A DNA stretch of 64,000 nucleotides from Proteobacteria bacterium UBA2363. Its GTDB lineage: Bacteria > Pseudomonadota > Gammaproteobacteria > Xanthomonadales > UBA2363. Position 1 is the stretch's first letter; the number at the start of each line of letters is the position of its first letter. Below are positions 7,667 to 16,021 of this stretch, in pieces. The notes beneath the pieces were generated by a model that saw only the letters and a list, made by a program, of their open reading frames with translations, was not told where the DNA came from and did not search any database. The position numbers and the translations under genes are program-made. Location: contig DDTN01000017.1 in the NCBI GenBank assembly GCA_002344355.1, positions 657 to 64,656 on the forward strand, read 5' to 3'.

Positions 7667-8284
7667 TCACATGGCACGGCTCCGGTGGTCGTGGTGCGGG
7701 GTTCGTCGCCGGTGCGCCTGGGCGGGCGTCAGGCGGGTGGCGACGATGCGCATGGGCTCGCCGCAGTGCGGGCACAGGAGGCGGCAGCGGGCCGGTGCGG
7801 GCAGGTCGGGCAGGTCGGCCAGGTGGACCTGCAGCAGCAGCTGCACGCGTGCCAGCAGGGCCTTGCGCCTGGGGTGCAGCAGGCCGAAGTCGCGCACGCG
7901 GCGGAAGCCCTTGGGCAGGACATGCTGGAGCAGCAGGGCCAGGAACCCGGCGCCGGGCAGGCTGCGGATGCGGGTCGGGCCGGTGCTGTCGCGGTAGCGG
8001 AAGCGCACGTGCTGGTCGTCGCAGCCGAGCAGGTCGCGTTCGCTGAGCACGCCGCGGTAGAGGTGGCGGGCGAGGTAGGCAAGGGCCTGTTCGCCGCGGC
8101 CGACCCGGGTGCAGTCGGCGACCCAGGTGTCGGGCAGCGGGTCGGGCAGGGTCAGGCCCGGGGCGCGCAGGGCGGCCAGCACCCTGGTGCGAAACACCCG
8201 GGTCAGGTTGCCGGCGCGGAACAGGAAGCGGCGGGTGCTGCGCCACAGCCGGGTGCTGTAGTGGTCCTGTTTTCCATCTGGCAA
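7667..8284 (-). pseudogene. IS91-family transposase, 5'-truncated remnant
   Basis: The 205-residue frame matches the C-terminal half of IS91/IS801-type rolling-circle transposases. It shows a NLTRVFRTRVLAALR segment, LAYLARHLYRGVLSERDLL, FLALLLQHVLPKGFRRVRDFG and a terminal CPHCGEPM zinc knuckle. The N-terminal half with the HUH motif is absent, so the enzyme should be inactive. It opens at TTG 8284 with no ribosome-binding site. It lies at the 3' end of the cassette array, oriented toward it, and may have removed the distal cassettes. Confidence 0.8.
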
Positions 8285-8513
8285 GTTGCGGCCGCGCCCA
8301 GGCCGCTCCGAACCGTCGCCGCTTGTGTGTGTTTCGTAGTCCCCGGCCAGCGCCCTGGCCCATCGCGGACGCCCTCCGAGACCGCCGGCCGGACATCACA
8401 CGCCCTGCACCGGCCCCGGAGTTTGATACGCGCGTAGCGATCGCCAGGTCGTCTCGCCACCCCCGGCGGCAATCGCCGGTCCTGTCCTCCCGTTCCCCAG
8501 CAGGGGTGTCCCC

Positions 8514-9212
8514 ATGTCCATTCATCACAAGATCATCGCAATCGCCGTGGCGGCCGCCCTGGGCGCGCCGGCGGCGGCCAGCGCCCAGGCGGTCGGCTTC
8601 ACCTACCTCGAGGCCGGCATCGCCGGCGGCTTCGTCAACGACGTCGAGCGGTCGGACCGGTTCGGGGGCAGCCTTGGCCCGCTCGAGGTCGAGACCGATG
8701 CCGACGCCGGCGTTTTCGTGGGCGGCGCCTGGCAGTTCGCAGGGAACTTCCACCTGTTCGGCGACTACTGGGCGGGCGGCCAGGAGCTGGAGGTCAGCGA
8801 CGCGGCCACCACCGTCACCGGCGACTTCGACCTGGTGCGCTGGCGCATCGGCGTCGGCTATGCCTACCCGTTCTCGGAGACGCTGGCCTTCTATGGCCGG
8901 GTCAGCTTCGACACGCTGGAGTTCAAGGACGCGCGGGTGGCCGGCTTCGACGTCGACATCAGCGCCGACGAGGATGGCGTCGGCGGCGAGGTCGGCCTGG
9001 TCTGGGCGGCGACGCAGTCGCTGCACCTGCAGGGCCACGTGCGCTACACCCCGGTCGGCAAGGTCGCCGAGCGCGGCGCCGACGCCTTCGATTCCGACGT
9101 TCTGGTCGGCGTGAACGGCCGCTGGTACTTCCGGCCCAACATCGCCCTGGTCGCCGGCTACGAGCTGGGCAAGATCACCACCTTGAATGCGGGCCTGCGG
9201 CTGGCGTTCTGA
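8514..9212 (+). CDS. Outer-membrane beta-barrel protein
   Basis: This 232-residue protein has a signal peptide (about 1-25, cleaved after AAASAQA) and a small beta-barrel. Alternating amphipathic strands are visible (FHLFGDYWAG, FDLVRWRIGVGYAYPF, LAFYGRVSFDTLEF, LHLQGHVRYTPVG), and it ends in an aromatic residue (RLAF), the signature read by the BAM machinery. It resembles OmpA-like/OprF-type transmembrane-domain proteins without a peptidoglycan-binding domain. Function unknown. It is the first host-like gene after the integron and IS91 region. Confidence 0.8.
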   Translation: MSIHHKIIAIAVAAALGAPAAASAQAVGFTYLEAGIAGGFVNDVERSDRFGGSLGPLEVETDADAGVFVGGAWQFAGNFHLFGDYWAGGQELEVSDAATTVTGDFDLVRWRIGVGYAYPFSETLAFYGRVSFDTLEFKDARVAGFDVDISADEDGVGGEVGLVWAATQSLHLQGHVRYTPVGKVAERGADAFDSDVLVGVNGRWYFRPNIALVAGYELGKITTLNAGLRLAF

Positions 9213-9225
9213 GAACCGGCGTCAG

Positions 9226-9300
9226 GAAAACCGGGGTCAGAGTCGGGTTTCCGGCAGGACGGCGCCTGGCGTGCGCCCGGTGTACCCTGACCCCGGTTCC
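9226..9300. repeat. GTCAGAG/CTCTGAC palindromic element, copy A
   Basis: This imperfect inverted repeat of about 75 bp has left arm AAAACCGGGGTCAGAGTCGG and right arm ACCCTGACCCCGGTTCC, separated by a GC-rich spacer. It lies 14 bp past the beta-barrel gene. The same element occurs at 10061 and 11677. The form is that of REP/BIME elements mobilised by RAYT transposases; no such transposase gene is in the window. Confidence 0.75.
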
Positions 9301-9407
9301 GCGCCGTCGCCGCTGGGCAGCGCGTCCGGTTCCGGGCGGCGGGCATCGCGATCCGGCAACCGAAGGTCGTGACACGGCAAGGCCGCCGGTTCGCAGGGGA
9401 ACGCTCC

Positions 9408-10058
9408 ATGAAGGCCAACTTCAAGCCCCACGAGATCGACTACCACACGCTGCGTCTGATCGTCGGCCTGTCGGCCATGTTTCTGGCGAGGCTGACCGTG
9501 CTGCTGTCGGGCGAGTCGCTGGCCTCGATCAGCGACGCTTACCACCAGGGCGGCTGGGCGCGCGACGTGCTGGTCGGCATCCTGTTCGCGATCGCCTCCT
9601 TCCTGATCGCCTACAACGGCGCCAGCAGCACCGAGATGCTGCTCAGCAAGCTGGCGGCGGTTTCGGCCCTGGGGGTGGCGCTGTTTCCCTGCGAGTGCGG
9701 CACCGGGGAGGAGATCCTGCCCTATGTCCACTACGTCTCGGCGGCCGTCCTGTTCGCGGTGCTGGCCTGGTTCTGCCTGATCTTCTTCCGGCGCGCGCGT
9801 GGCAAGGGCCACCGCGAGGCGATCTGGCGCTCCTGGCTGTACGGGCTGTGCTGTGCCGTCATCGTGCTGGTCATGTTGGTGCTGGCCTTCGACCATTTCG
9901 CGGGCGGGCCGATCAGCAACAAGGTGCCCCGGCTCGTCTTCCAAGGCGAGCAGGCCGCGCTGTTCGCCTTCGGGGTGTCCTGGCTGGTCGCCAGCCGGGT
10001 GCTGCCGGGCATTACCGACCCGCGCGAGCGGATCTCGGTCCTGCCGGTGGCGCGGTAG
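9408..10058 (+). CDS. Polytopic membrane protein of unknown function
   Basis: This 216-residue protein has about six hydrophobic segments: LIVGLSAMFLARLTVLL, VLVGILFAIASFLIAY, LAAVSALGVALFP, YVSAAVLFAVLAWFCLIFF, LYGLCCAVIVLVMLVLAF and ALFAFGVSWLVASRVL. A conserved-looking CEC/GTGEE loop follows the third. ATG 9408 is chosen for its AGGGGAACG Shine-Dalgarno; the frame opens earlier at 9369. The family was not recognised. It is flanked on both sides by the palindromic repeat. Confidence 0.7.
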   Translation: MKANFKPHEIDYHTLRLIVGLSAMFLARLTVLLSGESLASISDAYHQGGWARDVLVGILFAIASFLIAYNGASSTEMLLSKLAAVSALGVALFPCECGTGEEILPYVHYVSAAVLFAVLAWFCLIFFRRARGKGHREAIWRSWLYGLCCAVIVLVMLVLAFDHFAGGPISNKVPRLVFQGEQAALFAFGVSWLVASRVLPGITDPRERISVLPVAR

Positions 10059-10060
10059 GA

Positions 10061-10135
10061 AGAACCGGGCTCGGAGTCGCCTCTTCCGAAACGACCGCGG
10101 CCCGGCGCCACCAAGTGCACTCTGACCCCGGTTTG
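10061..10135. repeat. GTCAGAG/CTCTGAC palindromic element, copy B
   Basis: This is the second, more diverged copy. The left arm is AGAACCGGGCTCGGAGTCGC and the right arm GTGCACTCTGACCCCGGTTT. The right arm is nearly identical to that of copy C. It starts 3 bp after the preceding stop codon. Confidence 0.72.
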
Positions 10136-10293
10136 ACTACGATGCGCACGATCCGGACAGGCATTGATCGCCAGGGTGTGGACCGGTCCAGACACTCGTT
10201 CATTGGTTCAATCCGACCGCGGAGAGAGGCCATGGTGTTTCCTGAAGTCTGTTCGCCGCGCCGCCACCAGAACCGGGCGTAGGCATCGAACCC

Positions 10294-10644
10294 ATGGCAT
10301 TCAGCGAGTTCGAGGCAGCCCGCGCCCGGAAGGTGGTGGGTGCCTTCGTAGAGGCCAGGCGACCGCCGGCGCACGTCCGTCCACAGCTCGACATCGGCTA
10401 CCGAATCGCCGGCCAGAGCGTTGAGATCTTCGAGATCCGCCCGGTGTGGAGAGGCAAGCCCGGGGAAACGCGCGAGCGCTCCGTCGCAAAGGCCACCTAT
10501 GTGCGCACCGTCGATCAGTGGCGCGTCTTCTGGATGAGAAGCGATCTGAAATGGCACGGATACGCGCCGGTTCCAGCCGTGGACACGGTGGAGGCGTTCG
10601 TCGATCTTGTGAGGGAGGATCCATGGGCCTGCTTCTGGGGCTGA
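10294..10644 (+). CDS. DUF3024 family protein
   Basis: This 116-residue soluble protein matches DUF3024 over its whole length: RPPAHVRPQLDIGYRI, QSVEIFEIRPVW, SVAKATYVRT, WRVFWMRSDLKWHGY and a DPWACFWG C-terminus. The abundance of aromatic and basic residues suggests nucleic-acid or nucleotide contact, but no function is established. Start ATG 10294; the upstream 150 bp contain the repeat copy B and no other gene. Confidence 0.88.
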   Translation: MAFSEFEAARARKVVGAFVEARRPPAHVRPQLDIGYRIAGQSVEIFEIRPVWRGKPGETRERSVAKATYVRTVDQWRVFWMRSDLKWHGYAPVPAVDTVEAFVDLVREDPWACFWG

Positions 10645-10729
10645 TCCTTCGTCAACGCCCAACCCTGCGTTCGCGCCACCACCGCCTTGCGATGCGACAG
10701 GATCCAGGCGGCAGACCACCAGGAACGTC

Positions 10730-11092
10730 ATGACCGCTCATCCTGTCAGGTTCGATTTCGTCGTGCATTTCACCAATGGCGGCAGCCTGTCCGCCCGGGA
10801 CTTCCGCCTGGACATCCCGGGCAGCGAAATCTCCGACCATGAGCTTGCGGCCCACCTCATCCAGGACATGCGCCTGCTGATGGCCGGCCGCGTGGAGATC
10901 GCCAACAAGCAGGTCATCGAGGAGCCGCACAAGCGGGGCGCGATCGCGACCGATGGCCTTGCGCAGCAGACCATCGAGCTGGCCGACGAGCCGCTGTCTG
11001 CTTCGGAACTCCTGTCCAGGGACAGCACCCACCCGGTCCGGGTGGTCGCCAGGGACGGGGAGAGCTACATGGTTTCACGCCTGGTGGTCTAG
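10730..11092 (+). CDS. Hypothetical protein
   Basis: This 120-residue soluble protein was not recognised with certainty. It has an N-terminal beta-rich stretch (VRFDFVVHFTNGGSLSARDF), an acidic helix (SDHELAAHLIQDMRLLMAG) and an EEPHKR motif. Its composition fits a small cytoplasmic single-domain enzyme or binding protein. No transmembrane or signal segment. It precedes the HIT protein gene by 22 bp and may share its transcript. Confidence 0.65.
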   Translation: MTAHPVRFDFVVHFTNGGSLSARDFRLDIPGSEISDHELAAHLIQDMRLLMAGRVEIANKQVIEEPHKRGAIATDGLAQQTIELADEPLSASELLSRDSTHPVRVVARDGESYMVSRLVV

Positions 11093-11114
11093 CCTTCCAT
11101 CGAGAACGCCGCCC

Positions 11115-11627
11115 ATGTTCGAGCTTCCCGTACGCGACCCCTGCGACCTGTGCGAAGGCATGGCCGGCCGCGAGGCGCGCTGGGCGGTGGTCGACCAGGG
11201 CAAGTACACGCTGACCGTGCTCAATCCCTGGCAGTTCGAGCGTGGCCAGTGCTGCGTGATCACCCGCCGCCATGTCGCGACCCTGCTCGACCTGCGCGAG
11301 GAGGAATGCATGGCGGTGATGCTGGCGGCCCAGCGCGTCGGGCAGGCGCTGCTGCAGGCCTTCCGGCCGCTGGGCCTTTTGACCTTCCAGAACAACGGGG
11401 TCTACAGCGGCCAGGAGACCCCGCACTTCCATTTCCATGTCGTGCCCCGGCAGCCGGGCAGCGACTGGGGCATCGGCCCGCCGCAGCTCGCGACCTTCGA
11501 GGGGGCAGGGCGTGTCCCCGGCACCCCGCACGATCCCGGCGGCGATGCCCGGCGTCGGGAGCGGGTCCTGGCCTCCCCCGGGCAGATGGCGGAGACGGCG
11601 GCCCTGATCCGCAGGAACCTGGTCTGA
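11115..11627 (+). CDS. HIT family nucleotide hydrolase/transferase
   Basis: This 170-residue protein carries the histidine triad HFHFHVV (about residues 99-105), whose central histidine forms the nucleotidyl-enzyme intermediate. An upstream N-terminal CDLC pair may bind zinc. The NGVYSGQETPHFHFHVVPR context is typical of HIT proteins acting on AMP- or GMP-linked substrates. The gene starts at ATG 11115, 22 bp after the preceding gene; a larger open frame upstream (from 10953) is an out-of-phase artefact of the neighbour. Confidence 0.9.
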   Translation: MFELPVRDPCDLCEGMAGREARWAVVDQGKYTLTVLNPWQFERGQCCVITRRHVATLLDLREEECMAVMLAAQRVGQALLQAFRPLGLLTFQNNGVYSGQETPHFHFHVVPRQPGSDWGIGPPQLATFEGAGRVPGTPHDPGGDARRRERVLASPGQMAETAALIRRNLV

Positions 11628-11676
11628 TGTCCGCTGCTGGCGCGCGCGGCGCAGGGGCCGGCCTCCGTGCAACCTC

Positions 11677-11759
11677 CCCGGGGTCAGAGTCGAGTTTCTG
11701 AAGTAACGGCTCCTGGAAAGTGCACTCTGACCCCGGTTTCCGCTCTGACCCCGGTTTCC
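11677..11759. repeat. GTCAGAG/CTCTGAC palindromic element, copy C, with extra half
   Basis: The left arm is CCCCGGGGTCAGAGTCGAG and the right arm GTGCACTCTGACCCCGGTTT. A second right half follows directly (CGCTCTGACCCCGGTTTCC at 11740-11758), so this copy is one and a half units. It is about 50 bp after the HIT gene. Confidence 0.75.
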
Positions 11760-11835
11760 CGGAATGTCGCACAGAGAATCGGACGTATGTCCTGACCGGC
11801 GCTGGCCGCGCCCCCTGTTCGCAAAGGAAGCACAC

Positions 11836-12147
11836 ATGAAAGTGATCCGCGGCAGCACCTGGCGCGCGGAGCGCCCCTGGGGCGCGATCGACATCGCCAG
11901 CATGGACGGCATCACCACGCGCCTGCACTGGACCGACCAGCCCTACCGCTGGCACGTCAACGACGGCGAGGAGGTGTTCGCGGTGCTGACCGGCCGGGTC
12001 GAGATGCGCTATCGCGAGGCGGGCGTCGAGCAGCGCGTGCTGCTGGCGCCTGGCGACGTCTTCCACGCCACCGTCGGCACCGAGCATGTCGCCCACCCGA
12101 TCGGCGAAGCCAGGATCCTGGTCGTCGAGCGCGAGGGTAGCGTCTGA
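11836..12147 (+). CDS. Cupin domain protein
   Basis: This 103-residue single-cupin protein is probably a small metal-binding enzyme or sensor. Motif 1 resembles G(X)5HXH(X)3,4E(X)6G: YRWHVNDGEEVFAVLTGRVEM supplies His, Asp and Glu positions. Motif 2 is APGDVFHATVGTEH. ATG 11836 follows a GAAG-type ribosome-binding site; the frame also opens at 11764. The first metal ligand position is WHVND rather than HxH, so metal binding is likely but not certain. Confidence 0.82.
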   Translation: MKVIRGSTWRAERPWGAIDIASMDGITTRLHWTDQPYRWHVNDGEEVFAVLTGRVEMRYREAGVEQRVLLAPGDVFHATVGTEHVAHPIGEARILVVEREGSV

Positions 12148-12335
12148 GGCTTCCGGGAGCCGACAGTCATCGCGGCCGCCCTCCCTGGCTTTGTCAGGTC
12201 TCCGTTGGCATCCGGCCGTCGGTGCGCGATGTCCTGGACCGTGCCCCCTTTCCGCCCGACAATGCCGCCAGGCAAGCGCCGGGGCGGGCCATGGCCGTGC
12301 CCCGCTCGACAGCCCCAACGACTCGAGGAGGATCC

Positions 12336-12851
12336 GTGGAAGACCCGCACGCCGACGGCATCGACAAGGAGCGCGGCCACCCGCGGGCGCTGCAGATCAT
12401 CCCGGACGAATTCTTCTGGGATTGCACGGACGAGCTGGGCCCGTTCGGCTCGGACGAGGGCGACACCGCGCTCTTCGAGTACCGCAACTGGCGCAAGGAG
12501 AACCCGGACCGGCCGCTGTCCGAGTGCCTGGTCTGGACCATCGAGGCGGTCGGCGAGATGTCCGTGGCGGATTACTCGGACGCGATCCTGGACGAGTCCG
12601 TGGTCGCCGCCCAGATCGAGGACCCGGACTTCGACGACCAGCACTTCATCTACACGACCGACATCTCGGTGGTCGCGACCGGCTTCGGCCAGCTCGCCGA
12701 TGAAGGGACCATCGATCCGGCCGCGAAGGTCTACGTCGAGCGCGCCCTCGGGCGCCTCGCCGTCTGGGCCAGGCTGCAGCCGGACTGGGCGCATGGCGAA
12801 ACCTTCATCGCCAACCTGGCGCGGCTCGGGCGGGCGCTGGCCGAGGCCTGA
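12336..12851 (+). CDS. Hypothetical protein
   Basis: This 171-residue soluble acidic protein starts at GTG 12336 behind a strong Shine-Dalgarno (GAGGAGG). It shows IIPDEFFWDCTDELGPFGSD near the N-terminus, the acidic segment SVADYSDAILDESV and a C-terminal helix WAHGETFIANLARLGRAL. No family was recognised. Upstream in-frame ATG 12222 gives a low-complexity extension and is less likely. Confidence 0.65.
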   Translation: MEDPHADGIDKERGHPRALQIIPDEFFWDCTDELGPFGSDEGDTALFEYRNWRKENPDRPLSECLVWTIEAVGEMSVADYSDAILDESVVAAQIEDPDFDDQHFIYTTDISVVATGFGQLADEGTIDPAAKVYVERALGRLAVWARLQPDWAHGETFIANLARLGRALAEA

Positions 12852-12968
12852 GGGGCGCCACCGGCCGGGGCCGGCCGGCGCGCGGCCGGGCCGGGCGGGG
12901 CTACACTTCCGGCCGGGTGCACGGTCGACCCGGACCGGCCGTCGGCACGGACAACCCCAGGAGCCGCC

Positions 12969-13334
12969 ATGAAGCTCGCCTACGTCAACGTCTTCGTCAC
13001 CGACCTCGACAGGGCCGTGGCCTTCTATGGCGATACGCTGGGGCTGGCCCTGGAGTTCGCCTCGCCGGAACACGGGTATGCCTCGTTCTCGGCGGGCCCG
13101 GTCCGGCTGGGCGTTTCCCTGCCGGGGACCGCGCACGCCGACCTGGTCGGGCGCCCGACCGGGATCGGCCTGGAGGTGGCCGACCTCGAGGCCGAGCACG
13201 CGCGGCTGTCTGCGCTGGGCGTGCGGTTCACGATGCCGCCCGCCCGGCAGCCCTGGGGCGGCTACATGGCGATGCTCGCCGACCCCGACGGCAACCAGTT
13301 CTACCTGGACCAGGTGGCGGACGTGCATGGCTAG
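12969..13334 (+). CDS. VOC family (glyoxalase-fold) protein
   Basis: This 121-residue single VOC domain begins MKLAYVNVFVTDLDRAVAFYGDTLGL and ends ADPDGNQFYLDQVADVHG. It shows the beta-alpha-beta-beta-beta pattern with candidate metal ligands (E at the GLEVADLEAE region and N/Q of GNQFYL). The conserved DPDGNQF motif identifies the fold. The function could be a small-molecule resistance, glyoxalase-like or dioxygenase-like role. A GGAG ribosome-binding site precedes ATG 12969. Confidence 0.87.
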   Translation: MKLAYVNVFVTDLDRAVAFYGDTLGLALEFASPEHGYASFSAGPVRLGVSLPGTAHADLVGRPTGIGLEVADLEAEHARLSALGVRFTMPPARQPWGGYMAMLADPDGNQFYLDQVADVHG

Positions 13335-13597
13335 CGGCCGGCTCCGGCTCACCCGTGCCCCTGCCACGCCGCTGGAGCCCGACCGGCGGCTGCGCGCTGA
13401 TCAGGGGGCGGCCGGACGCCGCGAGCGGGGAGCGTCGACCTGGCCGCCAGTGCGTGCGGTGCCCGTTGGCTGCCGGCCGGCGAAGCAGGTGGGGAGCCGA
13501 CGCGCTGTACGGAGCGGTTCGGCCGCCCCTGCTGCGGGGTGGCGGGGCGGACACGGGCGCGTCGCGCGGGCGTGGGCGTGCCCGGAGGATCGACGTC

Positions 13598-13975
13598 ATG
13601 CATAGAAGCCGCCTTGGCAACATCGTGATCGACTGCCGGACCGGCGACCTGCTGGCGGCGTCCCGGTTCTGGAGCGCCGCGCTGGGCTACCCGCTTGCCG
13701 AGCCGCTGGACGCGGCCAGCGGCTACGTGCGCCTGCTGACGCCGCCGGGGCAGGTCCAGGTGATCGTCCAGCAGGTCGGCCACGAATCCCGCGCGCACCT
13801 CGATATCGAAACCGATTCGATCGAACGGGAGGTGGCGCGTCTGGCGGCTCTGGGCGCGACGCTGGACGCGCGGCACGACGGGTGGGTGGTGATGCGGGCG
13901 CCCACCGGACAGCGGTTCTGCGTCGGCAAGCCCTACCGGGACGGCTTCGACGAGGGTGCCACTGCCTGGGAATGA
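13598..13975 (+). CDS. VOC family protein, glyoxalase-like
   Basis: This second, diverged VOC-fold protein has 125 residues: IVIDCRTGDLLAASRFWSAALG, HLDIETDSIEREVARLAALGA and MRAPTGQRFCVGKPY. The pattern fits the Glyoxalase_6 type often seen in small bacterial proteins. The start ATG 13598 is preceded by GGAGG. The 263 bp before it hold no recognised gene. Confidence 0.83.
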   Translation: MHRSRLGNIVIDCRTGDLLAASRFWSAALGYPLAEPLDAASGYVRLLTPPGQVQVIVQQVGHESRAHLDIETDSIEREVARLAALGATLDARHDGWVVMRAPTGQRFCVGKPYRDGFDEGATAWE

Positions 13976-14270
13976 GCGGGCCGGCACGGTGGCGGCGCAT
14001 GCCATGCCAGCCAGTGCCCGGGTGGAGCAGGCCGCCGTCGCGCGCGAGTGCCGCAGCATGCGGTGCCCAGCCCTGCAATGGACCCAGGAGCGGCCGATGC
14101 CTTCCCCCCACGCCTTGGGTCTGCAACGCGGTGTCACGCTGCCTGGTCGTCACCGGTGCGGCCGGCACTCCAGGCTCCCTGCAGCGGGTGTTCTCGGCAC
14201 TGCCGATCGTCGGCCATCCGGGCACGGCGGTGGGCTAGGCTGTCGGTCATCGGCAATGCAGCGAGGGCGC

Positions 14271-15014
14271 ATGGACCAGGAAGAGATCAGGGCGTTGTTC
14301 GACCAGCAGGCCGCCGGCTACGACGCGCAGTGGGAGAAGACGCGGCCGATCCGGGAGTGCCTTTACCTGCTGCTGGGTGCCGCATTCGCCGACCTGCCGG
14401 ACGAGGCGAGCGTTCTCTGCGTGGGCCTGGGCACCGGGCAGGAGCTGGCGCACCTGGCGCAGGCCAGGCCCGGCTGGCGGTTCACGGCGGTGGAGCCTTC
14501 CGGAGAGATGCTGCGGCGCTGCCGCGCCCTGGCGGAACGCGAGGGGTTCGCCGGACGCTGCGTCTTCCACGAGGGTTACCTGGACAGCCTGCCCGAGGCC
14601 GGGCCGTTCGATGCCGCCACCTGCTTCCTGGTCTCGCAGTTCCTGCTGGACCGGGGCGAGCGCGTCGGCTTCTTCCGCGGCATCGCGCAGCGGCTGCGAC
14701 CGGGCGGCCTGCTGGCCAGCACCGACCTGGCAGCGGACATCGACTCGTCCGAGTACGCGGTGTTGCTGCAGGCCTGGGCGCGGATGATGGCTGCCGCGGA
14801 CGTCGCGCCCGAGGCGATCGAACGGATGCGCCGCGCCTACGGCCAGGACGTCGCGGTGCTGCCGCCCGCCGGGGTCGAGGCGATCCTGCGCGAGGGCGGC
14901 TTTCCGCTGCCGGTGCGGTTCTTCCAGGCCGGCCTGATCCACGGCTGGCTGTCGCGGCGTTGCGCGCCGGGTGATGTCGAATCCGCACCGCGTCCGGCAT
15001 CCGCGTCGTCGTGA
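14271..15014 (+). CDS. Class I SAM-dependent methyltransferase
   Basis: This 247-residue enzyme has an N-terminal helix with FDQQAAGYDAQWEKTRP, motif I VLCVGLGTGQEL (about 45-56), the acidic loop AVEPSGEML, and post-I motif FDAATCFLVSQFLLD. It lacks a diagnostic substrate signature; a small-molecule or lipid-associated methyltransferase is likely. ATG 14271 follows a GCGAGGG site; ATG 14256 is an alternative. Its stop codon is followed within 15 bp by the next gene's start. Confidence 0.83.
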   Translation: MDQEEIRALFDQQAAGYDAQWEKTRPIRECLYLLLGAAFADLPDEASVLCVGLGTGQELAHLAQARPGWRFTAVEPSGEMLRRCRALAEREGFAGRCVFHEGYLDSLPEAGPFDAATCFLVSQFLLDRGERVGFFRGIAQRLRPGGLLASTDLAADIDSSEYAVLLQAWARMMAAADVAPEAIERMRRAYGQDVAVLPPAGVEAILREGGFPLPVRFFQAGLIHGWLSRRCAPGDVESAPRPASASS

Positions 15015-15028
15015 CAGGAGCACACGCC

Positions 15029-15388
15029 ATGCTGCATGCCGCCGCCCTCCTGATCGCCCTGCTCGGCCTGGCGCACTCCGTGCTGGGCGAGCGCTACCTC
15101 CTGGTCCGCCTGTTCCGGCGCGAGCTGCCGCATCTGTTCGGCGGCCCCGCGTTCACGCGACACACGCTGCGCTTCGCCTGGCACCTGACCACGGTGCTGG
15201 CCTGGGCGCTGGCGCTGCTGCTGGTGCAGCTCGCCGGGCCGCACGATGCCGTCGACCTGGTGCGGACGATCGGCGGGGCGATGCTGGTCTCCGGCCTGCT
15301 GCCGCTGGCCATCACCCGCGGCCGCCACTTGTCGTGGCTGGTACTGTTCGCAGCGGGCGGGCTGTGCCTGGCCTGGGTGCCCGGCTGA
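15029..15388 (+). CDS. Small integral membrane protein, unknown function
   Basis: This 119-residue protein has four hydrophobic segments (AALLIALLGLAHSVLG, AWHLTTVLAWALALLLVQL, IGGAMLVSGLLPLAI, LSWLVLFAAGGLCLAW) separated by short charged loops (RYLLVRLFRRELP, TRGRHL). ATG 15029 follows CAGGAG; GTG 15011 is an alternative. The family was not recognised. It immediately follows the methyltransferase gene (14-bp gap). Confidence 0.72.
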   Translation: MLHAAALLIALLGLAHSVLGERYLLVRLFRRELPHLFGGPAFTRHTLRFAWHLTTVLAWALALLLVQLAGPHDAVDLVRTIGGAMLVSGLLPLAITRGRHLSWLVLFAAGGLCLAWVPG

Positions 15389-15472
15389 GCGCGGCCGGCG
15401 ACGCCCGGGGCCGGTGGTCCGGAACGCGCACAGTGCGATCGGCGGGTCCCGTCGCCGTACAGGAGGAGTGCC

Positions 15473-15715
15473 ATGAGCTACGACGAATCGCGCCTCGAGG
15501 AGGCCGTGCTGGCCCTGCTGGCCGCCTGCAGTTTTTCCGGCGGCCGCAGCTGGAAGGGCTACGACTTCGACATCATGGACCGCCTGCACGCGCAGGGGAT
15601 GATCGAGAATCCCCGCGGCAAGGCGAAGTCGGTGGTGCTGACCCCGGAAGGTCTCGCGCGCGGCGAACGCGCCGCGCAGCGGTTGTTCGGGGCACCCGAC
15701 GGGGGTGCGCCATGA
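15473..15715 (+). CDS. DUF6429 family protein
   Basis: This 80-residue protein carries the DUF6429 pattern: VLALLAACSFSGGRSWKGYDFDIMDRL, then GMIENPRGKAKSVVLTPEGLARGE. The winged-helix-like layout (helices, then KSVVLT strand) suggests a DNA-contact role, but none is shown. A GAGGAG ribosome-binding site precedes ATG 15473. Its stop overlaps the next gene's start by 4 bp (ATGA). Confidence 0.85.
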   Translation: MSYDESRLEEAVLALLAACSFSGGRSWKGYDFDIMDRLHAQGMIENPRGKAKSVVLTPEGLARGERAAQRLFGAPDGGAP

Positions 15716-15903
15716 AGGCGCCGCGGGTCCCGGCGGCGACCGTGTCGATGCTGCTGGGCGCGGGCTTCCTCTACCTGGTCGGCCGCTACACCGACAACGC
15801 CGGGTTCCGGTTCGCCGGCCTGATCCTGGCCGCGGTCGCGATCATCACGGCGCTGGCCCGGGTGGGCACGCGCCAGGGCGGCGACGACGGGGAGGCTGGC
15901 TGA
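15712..15903 (+). CDS. Small membrane protein
   Basis: This 63-residue protein has two hydrophobic segments, AATVSMLLGAGFLYLVG and FAGLILAAVAIITALARVG, separated by RYTDNAGFR. Translation is probably coupled to the DUF6429 gene by the ATGA overlap, so the two likely act together. No family was recognised. Confidence 0.65.
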   Translation: MKAPRVPAATVSMLLGAGFLYLVGRYTDNAGFRFAGLILAAVAIITALARVGTRQGGDDGEAG

Positions 15904-16021
15904 GGCCCGGCCCCGTGTGGGCGCCGCGGACACGGCGGGTATCGGCTCGGTCCCGTGCGCCGGCGGCCAGGCAGCGGCCACAACCGCGACGCATGTTTCC
16001 ACTTCCCGAGGCTGCCCGGCA

